Positions 7,469 to 16,004 of a stretch of 31,059 nt of DNA are shown here, piece after piece. Positions within the stretch are counted from its first letter, which is position 1; each line of letters opens with the position of its first letter. Location of the stretch: the NCBI GenBank assembly GCA_963578605.1, contig CAUZEA010000071.1:1-31059 (forward strand). The letters run 5' to 3'. Under the pieces are notes generated by a model. That model was not told the DNA's origin. It saw nothing but the letters and a program-made list of their open reading frames with translations, and did no database searches. A program made the translations under genes and the position numbers. The stretch is from JAKVCB01 sp963578605. GTDB taxonomy: Bacteria > Planctomycetota > Planctomycetia > Pirellulales > Lacipirellulaceae.

Positions 7469-8383
7469 ATGAATCCACCAGTAAAGATCGGGATGATCGG
7501 CCTCGACACATCGCACGTACCGAGCTTCACAAAATTGCTCAATGATTCAAGCCAGGAAAATCACGTACGGGGGGGCCGTGTCACCGCCGCCTACCCAGGT
7601 GGCTCGAAAGATTTCGAGCTCAGCTGGGGGCGGGTCGAAGGATATACCAAAGAACTCCAGGAAGATTTCGGCGTTGAGATTCTCGACAGCCCGGCAGCGG
7701 TTGCCGAAGCGGTCGATGTGGTCTTCATCATGTCGGTCGACGGACGTGTTCACCTCAAACAGTTTCGTGAAACGGTTCCCTTCAAACGACCTACCTTCAT
7801 CGATAAACCATTTGCCTTGAACACGCGTGAGGCCGAAAAAATTTTTCGGCTGGCCAACGACGCCGGCGTGGTCGTCATGAGCAGTTCTGCCATGCGGTTC
7901 ATCGATTTGCTGGTCGACGCGCTTGCTGAAGGCGATGACCCCGTTCTGGGATGCAATGTCTTTGGCCCGATGCCCGAAGAACCGACCCAGCCAGGCTTGT
8001 TCTGGTATGGAATCCACACCATGGAAATGGTCGTTACCGTGATGGGTACCGGTTGCCAGGAGGTGCGCGTGGTGCGTACCGATGACGCCGATCTTGTCAC
8101 CCTGCGTTATCTCGATGGGCGGCTTGCATCGCTGCATGGACTCCGCAACGGCACCAACCAATTCGGGCTTACTATCCAACGGGCCGAACAGGGGGCGCAA
8201 TTCATTGACATCAACGTGACAGTACAGCTGCGGTACGCGGCGTTGGTTGAAGCGATCATGAGCCATCTGCCCAACGGGGCGACGCCAATCCCGCCCGTCG
8301 AAACGCTGGAAGTCATCCGACTCATTGAGGCAGCCAACAAAAGCCGCGAAACAGATGGGAATCCGGTGTGCGTCGCCCAGTGA
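7469..8383 (+). CDS. Gfo/Idh/MocA family oxidoreductase
   Basis: A 304-residue NAD(P)-dependent sugar dehydrogenase-type protein. The N-terminal Rossmann fold starts VKIGMIGLDTSHVPSF, in which the usual GxGxxG loop is replaced by GLDTSH. The catalytic lysine motif is IDKPFAL (Lys113, matching the family EKP), and a conserved His lies in WYGIHTMEM (His183). The C-terminal alpha/beta domain closes near the end with PPVETLEVIRLIEAA. Length is on the short side for the family. It follows the decayed symporter by about 100 bases and precedes the aldo/keto reductase by 49, so the three were probably co-transcribed. Substrate unknown; oxidation or reduction at a sugar or sugar-acid hydroxyl is likely. 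The Gfo protein at 20166-21200 also lacks GxGxxG. Confidence 0.88.
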   Translation: MNPPVKIGMIGLDTSHVPSFTKLLNDSSQENHVRGGRVTAAYPGGSKDFELSWGRVEGYTKELQEDFGVEILDSPAAVAEAVDVVFIMSVDGRVHLKQFRETVPFKRPTFIDKPFALNTREAEKIFRLANDAGVVVMSSSAMRFIDLLVDALAEGDDPVLGCNVFGPMPEEPTQPGLFWYGIHTMEMVVTVMGTGCQEVRVVRTDDADLVTLRYLDGRLASLHGLRNGTNQFGLTIQRAEQGAQFIDINVTVQLRYAALVEAIMSHLPNGATPIPPVETLEVIRLIEAANKSRETDGNPVCVAQ

Positions 8384-8432
8384 TGCGACTGATCTTGAAT
8401 ATGCAACTTAGCAATCCACCAAAAATAGCACG

Positions 8433-9428
8433 ATGAAATATCGAAAACTTGGCAACACGGACCTCGACATCTCCACCGTTTCGCTTGGCTGCTGGGCCTT
8501 TATGGGAGGCGACCTGTGGGGAGATCAGGAACAACTCGAACTTGATGAAATTGTCGGCGCCGCATTGGATGTGGGAATCAATCTTTTCGATACGGCAGAA
8601 GGATATGGGGACGGTTCCTCAGAACAACGACTCGGGCAGGCACTCGGCAGCCGGCGCAACAGCGCCCTGATTGCGACAAAAGTAAGCGGTCAACACCTTG
8701 CACCGGGCGATTTGCAGAGGGCGTGTGAGCGGAGCCTTAAAAACCTCGGGTCCGACACCATTGATCTTTACCAGTTGCACTGGCCCAACCATTCGATTCC
8801 GCTAGCCGACTCGGTCGGAGCGCTAAAATCGCTCCAGGAAGAAGGTAAAGTTCGCGAGATCGGCGTTAGCAACTTCGGGCCGCTCGATTTAGAAGATCTG
8901 GTCAGTACCGGGCGAGTCGAATCGAACCAGCTTCTCTACAGCATGCTGGCTCGCATGATTGAACACGACGTCGTACCCCGCTGCGTCGAACATCATTTGA
9001 GTATCCTTTGCTACTCACCACTTGCCCAGGGCCTGCTCAGCGGGAAATGGAAAACGGCCGACGAAGTCTCCGAAAGCCGGGCTCGCAACCGCCTGTTTTC
9101 GAGCAACAGGCCTGAAACACTGCACGACGAAGCTGGTTGCGAAGAAGAAATGTTTGCAAGCCTGGCCAAGATTCGAGAAATCAGCAACGAGCTTGGACAA
9201 TCGATGGCAACCGTTGCCCTCGCGTGGTGCCTGCACAAGCCTGGCGTGACGACCGTGCTGGCCGGTGCGCGGTCACCTGAACAGGTCGCGCTCAATGCCC
9301 AGGCTGCTGAATTGGAACTCGACTCGGGAACTGTCAGCCGACTTGATGAAGCATCCCAACCGGTAAAAGACTGGCTTGGGACCAATCTTGATATCCTGTT
9401 AACCGGGGAGCAGGTTCGACTTTGTTAA
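8433..9428 (+). CDS. Aldo/keto reductase
   Basis: A 331-residue cytoplasmic NAD(P)H-dependent oxidoreductase with the complete catalytic tetrad: Asp53 and Tyr58 in FDTAEGYGDG, Lys83 in IATKV and His116 in LYQLHWPN. The cofactor-binding end is seen as TTVLAGARSPEQV. Full family length, no signal peptide. Relatives include D-threo-aldose (L-fucose) 1-dehydrogenase-like and general aldose reductase-like enzymes, so it could carry out the first oxidation of a free sugar; this is inference from context. No clear Shine-Dalgarno precedes ATG 8433. It is the last gene before a 606-bp stretch without genes. Confidence 0.92.
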   Translation: MKYRKLGNTDLDISTVSLGCWAFMGGDLWGDQEQLELDEIVGAALDVGINLFDTAEGYGDGSSEQRLGQALGSRRNSALIATKVSGQHLAPGDLQRACERSLKNLGSDTIDLYQLHWPNHSIPLADSVGALKSLQEEGKVREIGVSNFGPLDLEDLVSTGRVESNQLLYSMLARMIEHDVVPRCVEHHLSILCYSPLAQGLLSGKWKTADEVSESRARNRLFSSNRPETLHDEAGCEEEMFASLAKIREISNELGQSMATVALAWCLHKPGVTTVLAGARSPEQVALNAQAAELELDSGTVSRLDEASQPVKDWLGTNLDILLTGEQVRLC

Positions 9429-10034
9429 CGGCAGGTCAAATTTGGACAAAAAGCACAGTGGTTATCTTATCGTTTTTCTGTGGTGTCGCCCGCTCGTGGA
9501 ATCATTCTCATTACCGTAGCCAATAACAAATACGACACGAAATCTGCCTGTTGGTGAGTGCTCAGAAAATTTGGTTCCCATAGACTGGCTGCCGAAGACT
9601 GGAAAAATCATCCTCGCTTGACAGAGAAACTCTGCGCTAATTGTTTTTCCAGGTCTTTTGGAATATCATGGCAGGCGATTTGCAATCCAATAGAGGATCC
9701 TGTGAGAGAACCGTTGGAAATATGTTTTCAATAGATTTGCGTATGACCGGTTTCACAACTCAACGAAAAACCACCCTGAAATGTACAACCTGTCGCAAAT
9801 CTCGGACCAGCAGCTGCGTTTCAAATCGATAATGAAGCAAGTATCAAAATTCCTGTGGGATATCAGTGATCGTGCACTTTCGGAAACACACTACGCGACT
9901 ATGCGAATCGCTTGAGTGGGTCCCACCATGTTGGACTATTAATTTCCGGGAGTCCTTGATCTGAAATCCAGTTCGTTTGACAGGCGTCCTGCGCTTCACG
10001 TGGCTCATCTGATCCTCAACCCGATCAAAAAATC
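9429..10034. other. 606-bp intergenic stretch without a supported gene
   Basis: The longest gap in the window. Its composition is more AT-rich than its neighbours. Short open frames exist (for example 9641-9832 plus, and a roughly 44-codon one from ATG 9782), but neither has a recognisable domain, ribosome binding site or codon pattern like the flanking genes. Two TTGACA hexamers (near 9616 and at 9977-9982) have no good -10 partner at 16-18 bp. It may be a decayed gene or a regulatory region for the isomerase gene. Confidence 0.6.
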
Positions 10035-10922
10035 ATGAAACTGTCACTTTTCACCGTTTCTTATGCCGGTCTCTGGGGCCAACAGCGGCTCTCCGTGGAA
10101 GATGCAATCCGCAAGGCTGCGGAACTTGGCTATCAGGGCGTCGAGCTGATGGGTAAGCGACCTCATTTTTCGCCTCTCGACTGGTCCCTGGAGGACTGCC
10201 GGACTTTAAAGACCTTGCTTGAAGAGGAAAAACTTGAATTGTCGGCTGTTGCCGGCTACACAAATTTCACCAGTGGCGCCGAAGCGCCCGAAGTCCCGTC
10301 GGTTGAACTACAAATTGCCTACGTCGAGCAGCTCGCCATACGAGCCCAGGCACTGGGTGGCAATCTTGTAAGAATCTTCTCCTCCTATGAGCAACCAGGG
10401 GTTTCCCTTGTTGGCCAGTGGCAAAAAACGGTGGATGCAATTGGGGAGTGCTGTGACCGGGCTGCTCGCTATGGTGTGACCGTGGGTGTTCAAAACCATC
10501 ATGATCTTGGCGTGGCTACGAAAACATTTGCGGAACTGATTCGTCAAATCGACCGGCCCAACGTGACTCCCATGTATGATTGCTGGTCTGTACATCTCCG
10601 GGGCGAAGATCTCGCCGCAGGGGTAAGACAAATGGCACCGCAGATGCAGTTCACGACGGTCGCAGACTACATCACACTACCGCGCAGTCAGTATCAACCG
10701 GAACTGGTGAACTACCGTGACATCGAACCGCCTTGGACGCAAGCCGTTCCTATGGGTGAAGGTGAACTTGACTACCGCACTTTCTTTAATGGGCTTAAAG
10801 AGGCGGGGTATGAAGGCTGGGTGTCGTTCGAAATGTGTTCGCCAGTTCGTGGTGGTGGAACCTTGGAAAATCTCGACCATTGTGCAGGGACATTTATCGA
10901 GTACATGAGGGAGTGGTTGTGA
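10035..10922 (+). CDS. Sugar phosphate isomerase/epimerase, xylose isomerase-like TIM barrel
   Basis: A 295-residue TIM-barrel protein of the AP_endonuc_2 (PF01261) group. Barrel strands and likely metal ligands are visible as GYQGVELMG (Glu near 37), VQNHHD (usually ENH in relatives; here Gln replaces Glu), PMYDCWSVH and GWVSFEMCS near the C-terminus. Such enzymes epimerise or isomerise keto-sugars, inosose or hydroxypyruvate-type substrates in the cytoplasm. It is separated by 606 bp from the aldo/keto reductase and by 190 bp from the next gene, which has its own promoter, so it may be a single-gene unit. Start ATG 10035 matches the family start MKLSLFT. The substrate is not determined. Confidence 0.9.
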   Translation: MKLSLFTVSYAGLWGQQRLSVEDAIRKAAELGYQGVELMGKRPHFSPLDWSLEDCRTLKTLLEEEKLELSAVAGYTNFTSGAEAPEVPSVELQIAYVEQLAIRAQALGGNLVRIFSSYEQPGVSLVGQWQKTVDAIGECCDRAARYGVTVGVQNHHDLGVATKTFAELIRQIDRPNVTPMYDCWSVHLRGEDLAAGVRQMAPQMQFTTVADYITLPRSQYQPELVNYRDIEPPWTQAVPMGEGELDYRTFFNGLKEAGYEGWVSFEMCSPVRGGGTLENLDHCAGTFIEYMREWL

Positions 10923-11073
10923 CACAACTTCATACGGATGGACACTTTCCCACAAAGCGCGTCGCGATACCAGATTTAGTCTGTGCCCGTACAGTCGAAA
11001 CCGTCATCCATCATCGTCACGTGCGGAAATCAACGTTCTGGCCTTTTCGGCTCTCCCGCCGATTTCGACGCCC

Positions 11074-11102
11074 CTGACACTCAGGTACACGCATGTTATA
11101 CT
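11074..11102 (+). promoter_or_regulatory. Promoter of the Ldh-family dehydrogenase gene
   Basis: CTGACA at 11074-11079, a 17-bp spacer and TATACT at 11097-11102 form a near-consensus sigma-70 promoter. Transcription would start about 11108-11109, only four or five bases before ATG 11113, so the mRNA would be almost leaderless and has no room for a Shine-Dalgarno sequence. Confidence 0.65.
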
Positions 11103-11112
11103 CCCGGCCATC

Positions 11113-12171
11113 ATGATCACATTTTCTACACAACTGGCTGACCTCGTCTATGAAATTTTTCGGGCTGCCGGATCCGAGCCCGAAGAGGCGGCGTGCATCA
11201 GCAATCACCTGGTACAGGCCAACCTGGCGGGGCACGATTCACATGGCGTGATCCGCATTCCTTACTACATGCAGTGGCTGCGCGAAGACAAAATCCGGCC
11301 TAATCAAAAGCTGCAAATCGTCCTCGAGAGTGAGGCGCTGGTCGTAGCAGACGCCCAGCTCGGTTACGGACAGGCGTTGGGTGCCCAGGCGGTACAGCTG
11401 GGCATTGATATGTCGGGCCGGGTGGGCACAGCCGTCGTCGCAATACGTCGTTGCGCGCACTTGGGACGTATCGGGCACTGGGCCGAGATGGCTGCGGCGG
11501 CAGGACGGGTCTCGCTACATTTCGTGACCACCAATGGTTTTGGCATGCTTGTGGCGCCACTGGGAGCGGTCGAACGTCGATTGTCCGCAAATCCGCTGGC
11601 CGTTGGAATTCCGCGCGGTGATGCGGATCCGATCGTGCTGGATATCTCCACGTCCTCTATTGCAGAAGGCAAGCTGAGGGTTGCACAAAACAAGGGAATG
11701 CAAGTCGCCGCCGGATGTGTGATCGATGGACAGGGAAAACCCACAACGGATCCAGACAAATTTTATGCGGATCCCCCTGGCGCAATCCTGCCTTTCGGGG
11801 CTCATAAAGGCTATGGATTAAGTGTGCTGACCGAGTTGCTGGCTGGCGCGCTGACCGGAAACGGATGCAGCCAGCACAATGCACCGCAATTGGAGCAGGG
11901 CATGCTTTCGATTTATTTGAATCTACAATCTTTCGAATCGCCAGACGGAGTTCTCCATGAGATGAATCAGTTCGTCGATTTCCTGAAAAGTGCAGCCCTC
12001 GACCCACAGACAAAGGAGATCCTTTTACCCGGTGAAATTGAGTCCCGGTGCCGGGCACGGCGAAGTGAGCTGGGAATCGAACTGGATCAGGCAACCTGGG
12101 ATCAACTGGTTGCAGAGGCACGTCGATTGGGCGTTGACGAATCGCTAATTAGTTCTGCGTCAAAGAAGTAA
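11113..12171 (+). CDS. Ldh family (malate/L-lactate dehydrogenase type) oxidoreductase
   Basis: A 352-residue NAD(P)-dependent 2-hydroxyacid or ketoacid oxidoreductase of PF02615, the fold of YbiC/YiaK (2,3-diketo-L-gulonate reductase) and ureidoglycolate dehydrogenase. The catalytic histidine motif is AGHDSHGV (His44). VLDISTSSIAEGKL and PFGAHKGYGLSVLTELLAG match conserved cofactor and core regions, and the C-terminal lid follows. Length and order are complete. It lies four bases before the SDR gene at 12176, so the two form an operon with the near-leaderless promoter at 11074. A role in reducing or oxidising a sugar-derived ketoacid fits the neighbourhood; the exact substrate is unknown. 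Confidence 0.92.
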   Translation: MITFSTQLADLVYEIFRAAGSEPEEAACISNHLVQANLAGHDSHGVIRIPYYMQWLREDKIRPNQKLQIVLESEALVVADAQLGYGQALGAQAVQLGIDMSGRVGTAVVAIRRCAHLGRIGHWAEMAAAAGRVSLHFVTTNGFGMLVAPLGAVERRLSANPLAVGIPRGDADPIVLDISTSSIAEGKLRVAQNKGMQVAAGCVIDGQGKPTTDPDKFYADPPGAILPFGAHKGYGLSVLTELLAGALTGNGCSQHNAPQLEQGMLSIYLNLQSFESPDGVLHEMNQFVDFLKSAALDPQTKEILLPGEIESRCRARRSELGIELDQATWDQLVAEARRLGVDESLISSASKK

Positions 12172-12175
12172 CCCT

Positions 12176-12931
12176 ATGGAAAACGAGTTCACGGGACGTG
12201 TGGCACTGGTAACCGGCGGCTCGCGGGGGATCGGGCGGGCTACCGCGCTGAAACTGGCCCAGGAAGGTGCCGACGTTGCGATCGGCTATGCGTCCCGACG
12301 GGAAACAGCCGAGGACGTCGTCGCGGAGATCAAAGCGCTCGGGCAAAAAGCGATCTGCGGCCCCTGTGATCTGCGCAGCCAGGACCAAATCGATAGCCTG
12401 GTGGCTACCACGAGAAAACAATTGGGCCCGATTGAACTGTTGGCCAATTGTGGCGCGATCTGTGATTTTTCAGACCACACGGAAATGACGTACGAATTGT
12501 GGTTCGATACCCTGGATGTCAACTTGCACGGTGTGTTTCGTATGCTGTTTGCCGTGAAAGATGAAATGATCGAGCGGCGTTTTGGCCGTATCGTGTTGCT
12601 GTCATCGATTGCCGCGTACCGCTTGCGGCCACAGCAGCTACACTATGCCACAGCGAAGGCGGGTGTGGTTACCATGACCGCCTGGTGCGCCGAAGCCTTA
12701 GGCCCACACAATGTTCGCGCAAACTGTATTGCGCCGGGACTGGTTGACACCGATATGATGCGGGAGTTACCCAAGGACCTGGTCACCACCGCTGTAGAAG
12801 TAACACCGTTGCGACGGATCGGGCAGCCAGAGGAAATCGCCGAGTTGACCGCCTTTCTGTTGAGCGAACGGTCCAGTTTCATGACCGGACAAACCGTGAT
12901 CGCCTCCGGCGGGCGGGCAGTGAGGTTCTAA
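12176..12931 (+). CDS. SDR family oxidoreductase
   Basis: A 251-residue classical short-chain dehydrogenase. The cofactor motif TGGSRGIG is at residues 13-20, the NNAG-like motif is altered to ANCGA near 90-94, and the catalytic residues are Ser in LLSSIAAY and YATAK (Tyr157, Lys161). The C-terminal part, PLRRIGQPEEIAELTAFLLS and MTGQTVIASGG, is typical of FabG-like enzymes. It is translated just after the Ldh gene (four-base gap), which suggests coupled steps on one substrate. One of three SDRs in the window; the other two are on the minus strand. Substrate unknown, although FabG-like SDRs near sugar-acid genes often oxidise 2-keto-3-deoxy acids or sugars. Confidence 0.92.
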   Translation: MENEFTGRVALVTGGSRGIGRATALKLAQEGADVAIGYASRRETAEDVVAEIKALGQKAICGPCDLRSQDQIDSLVATTRKQLGPIELLANCGAICDFSDHTEMTYELWFDTLDVNLHGVFRMLFAVKDEMIERRFGRIVLLSSIAAYRLRPQQLHYATAKAGVVTMTAWCAEALGPHNVRANCIAPGLVDTDMMRELPKDLVTTAVEVTPLRRIGQPEEIAELTAFLLSERSSFMTGQTVIASGGRAVRF

Positions 12932-13155
12932 GCCGATGCGTCACCCCGCGTTGAAACCGGGCTTCTGCAACAATGGCGATTTGGCTGAGATCCTTGATGG
13001 CACGATCTTGGGCTTTCCCTGACCCAGGCAATATCCCCGGACAAAGTATTTGGCCAGCCACGACGACGTTGCCCATGGTATATTAACGGTTGCAGTCTCT
13101 GGGATATCGAAAAATCAGACCGCAAAACCAGGCAGGCGCCAGGATAAGAGTAGAT

Positions 13156-15927
13156 ATGATCATGCGCGGGATTTTCATCGTTGCGATTGGTGCGGTGGTG
13201 ACTGTTTGCCAGGCAGCAGAAAACCGCGTGGACTATTTGAGAGAAATCCAGCCGATCCTGCGCGAGCGGTGCTTTGCCTGTCATGGCGCTTGGAAACAAA
13301 AGGCTGGTCTGCGGCTTGATACCGTCGGAGGGATGCTCCGCGGCAGCGACTCGGGGGCGGTGATCACGCGCGGCGATGCGTCGCAAAGCATTCTACTCGA
13401 TCGTGTCTCCGCTGCAGATGTCGCTGAGAGAATGCCGCCTGAGCATGAAGGGGACCCGCTTTCGGTTGTGCAGATCGCACTGCTTCGAGCGTGGATCGAA
13501 CAGGGCGCAGCGGCACCAGCCGACGAGCAGCCAGAATTGGACCCGCGAGACCACTGGGCATTTCGGCCCATTATTCGACCGGCGGTTCCCGTTGAGGGTC
13601 GCCAAGGATTGGGCAAAAATCCCATCGATGCTTTCCTTGGAAAAGATCGCCAGACACATGGACTCACCCCGCAAGCCGAGGCGCCGCGTATCATCCTTTT
13701 GAGACGCTTGTACCTGGACCTCATTGGAATACCACCATCGGCTGAAGACATCACAGCGTTTGAAAATGACCAGTCCCCCGAATGGTATGAGCGAACAGTC
13801 AGCCGCCTGCTCGATGATCCGCGTCACGGTGAGCGTTGGGCGCGGCACTGGATGGACATTTGGCGTTACAGCGACTGGTGGGGACTTAGCGGGGTACTTC
13901 GTAATAGCCAGAAACACATGTGGCACTGGCGCGACTGGATCGTCGAATCACTCAATGCCGACACCCCCTACGCCGAGATGGTCCGGCTGATGTTAGCGGC
14001 CGACGAACTGCATCCTAACGACCTCGACCAGCTGCGAGCCACCGGCTATCTCGCGCGAAACTATTTCCTGTTCAATCGTAACCAGTGGATGGAACAGACG
14101 GTCGAACACGTCAGTAAGGGCTTTCTGGGCCTGACCATGAATTGTGCCAAGTGTCACGACCACAAGTATGACCCGATTCGTCAGGTCGATTTCTACGGGA
14201 TGCGAGCGTTCTTTGAACCGTATCACGTGCGGATCGACGTTGTGCCCGGCGAGTCGGACCTCACTCGTGACGGAATTCCTCGTGTATACGATGGCCTGAT
14301 CGACACACCCACCTACCGTTTCGTACGCGGCCAGGAGAACAATCCCGACAGATCGACGGCCATCGTGCCGGGTGTTCCCGAGATACTCACATTCGACGAA
14401 CTGAAGATTAAGCCGGTTTCACTTCCCTTGGAAGCGTGGCAACCCGGGCATCGTCCTTGGGTCATAGACGCGCATCTCGCCGCGATGAAAAGGGCCGTCG
14501 ACGAGGCGGAAGCGGCCACCGCCCGAATTCGGGAAAAGCTCGCCGACGCAGAAAAAAGTGAAGCCGAACTGCTCACCCGGATAGCCCAAGAAGAAACGAC
14601 GAACTTACCGCCTGAAGTGCCCGCATCGCTCGATACCGTACGAGCTGCCGTCGCCGGCGCAAAAGCGGACCTCAGGTTGGCAGAAATGGCGGTCGCTGGG
14701 GTAAAGGCCGAGCGTGTGTACGTCGATCGATGTGCCGACGCTGCGAGGGCGACGAGGGCGGTCGCCGACAACAAGTCCGACGACGACAACACCGCGCTGG
14801 GCGAGTCCGCACACGAGAAAATTGCCGCCGCGGTTCGGGCCGAGCGTCACGCGCTCCTTGCGAAAGCGCAACACAGCGTGGCTGCCGCCGAATTAGACGT
14901 GGCTCGAGAGAAAGACAACGAGGAAAATGCAGCCGAGAGACTCCAGGCAGCCCGTGAGTCGCTAAAAGAGGCCCTCGCCGCCGTCGAAGCAGAGGTCAAA
15001 CCGACTGATCGGTACACCCGGCTTTGGGGCGCGAAGTGGACAGCAACGCGGTTTCTCGACTCCCAAACCGATGATCCTACGGTTGGATTTCCGCCGCAGA
15101 GCACCGGCCGCCGAACAGCACTGGCCAACTGGATCACCGATCGCCGCAATCCCCTGACAGCTCGTGTTGCCGCTAACCACATCTGGATGCGGCACATGGG
15201 CACGCCGCTGGTGCCCACCGTGTTCAACTTCGGACGCAACGGGACTCGTCCCACGCATCCTGAACTACTCGACTGGCTGGCAATCGAGTTGATCGACAGC
15301 GGCTGGAGCATGAAGCATCTGCATCAAGTGATTGTGGACTCGGCAGCCTATCGAATGGGTTCTTCCCTGGCTGGAGGTGACGCATCTGCAAGGACCGATC
15401 CCGACAATCGTTACTGGTGGCGCCGCGTGGCAATACGTCTCGAATCGCAAGTGGTGCGAGACTCCATCCTGGCACATACCGGAACGCTTAATCCCACCAT
15501 CGGGGGCCCCTCCGTACCGCCGGAAGAACAGGAAACCTCGAAAAGACGGAGCCTCTATTTCTTTCACTCGAATAACGATCGCAACCTGTTTCTTACCACG
15601 TTTGATGAAGCAATGGTGACTGCATGTTACCGTCGCGACCACAGTATTGTGCCACAGCAGGCACTTGCGCTGACCAACAGCAGCTTTGTCCTTGATTCCT
15701 CAAAGCAAATTTCACAACAACTCTCTGAAGGAACCGTGGACGAGCGGAATTTTATTCAAAAAGCATTTGCCACCCTTCTCGGTATTACCGCGAGAGATGT
15801 GGAGATTGCAGCCAGCAAGCGATCGCTCCAATCGTGGCAGGAGTTACCCAACGGTTCTACCAGCGAAGCGCGGGAATATTTTGTTTGGGTGTTAATCAAC
15901 CATAATGATTTCGTGACCTTACGGTGA
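13156..15927 (+). CDS. Planctomycete cytochrome-type protein, PSCyt1-DUF1549-DUF1553
   Basis: A 923-residue exported protein. ATG 13156 begins a signal peptide (MIMRGIFIVAIGAVVTVCQA); the longer frame from 13090 would put a charged stretch ahead of it. A PSCyt1 domain follows with one CxxCH haem-type motif (Cys39, Cys42, His43), then DUF1549 with a second motif, CAKCHDHKYDPI (Cys330, Cys333, His334), then a long Ala/Glu/Lys-rich helical, coiled-coil-like insert (about residues 440-615), then DUF1553 ending in LINHNDFVTLR. This architecture is almost restricted to Planctomycetota and related phyla, and usually sits directly before a DUF1501 gene, as here. Function is not established; secreted redox or polysaccharide-associated roles have been proposed. 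Confidence 0.93.
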   Translation: MIMRGIFIVAIGAVVTVCQAAENRVDYLREIQPILRERCFACHGAWKQKAGLRLDTVGGMLRGSDSGAVITRGDASQSILLDRVSAADVAERMPPEHEGDPLSVVQIALLRAWIEQGAAAPADEQPELDPRDHWAFRPIIRPAVPVEGRQGLGKNPIDAFLGKDRQTHGLTPQAEAPRIILLRRLYLDLIGIPPSAEDITAFENDQSPEWYERTVSRLLDDPRHGERWARHWMDIWRYSDWWGLSGVLRNSQKHMWHWRDWIVESLNADTPYAEMVRLMLAADELHPNDLDQLRATGYLARNYFLFNRNQWMEQTVEHVSKGFLGLTMNCAKCHDHKYDPIRQVDFYGMRAFFEPYHVRIDVVPGESDLTRDGIPRVYDGLIDTPTYRFVRGQENNPDRSTAIVPGVPEILTFDELKIKPVSLPLEAWQPGHRPWVIDAHLAAMKRAVDEAEAATARIREKLADAEKSEAELLTRIAQEETTNLPPEVPASLDTVRAAVAGAKADLRLAEMAVAGVKAERVYVDRCADAARATRAVADNKSDDDNTALGESAHEKIAAAVRAERHALLAKAQHSVAAAELDVAREKDNEENAAERLQAARESLKEALAAVEAEVKPTDRYTRLWGAKWTATRFLDSQTDDPTVGFPPQSTGRRTALANWITDRRNPLTARVAANHIWMRHMGTPLVPTVFNFGRNGTRPTHPELLDWLAIELIDSGWSMKHLHQVIVDSAAYRMGSSLAGGDASARTDPDNRYWWRRVAIRLESQVVRDSILAHTGTLNPTIGGPSVPPEEQETSKRRSLYFFHSNNDRNLFLTTFDEAMVTACYRRDHSIVPQQALALTNSSFVLDSSKQISQQLSEGTVDERNFIQKAFATLLGITARDVEIAASKRSLQSWQELPNGSTSEAREYFVWVLINHNDFVTLR

Positions 15928-16004
15928 AGCTAAAATCTCCTGACAGGAAGCAATCCAAATAAAGCCGTACATGTGAGTTCTCTCTCTGTGAGGAAGCTGA
16001 CGAA

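Noticed and set aside
7547..8266. A 239-codon open frame on the minus strand
   Set aside because: It is the complement shadow of the Gfo/Idh/MocA gene, rich in His/Arg/Pro with no domain.
9641..9832. A small open frame in the long intergenic stretch
   Set aside because: No ribosome binding site, no domain, and composition unlike the neighbours; kept only as part of the gap description.
13090..13155. Longer start for the DUF1549/DUF1553 protein
   Set aside because: It would place a charged 22-residue stretch ahead of an obvious signal peptide.
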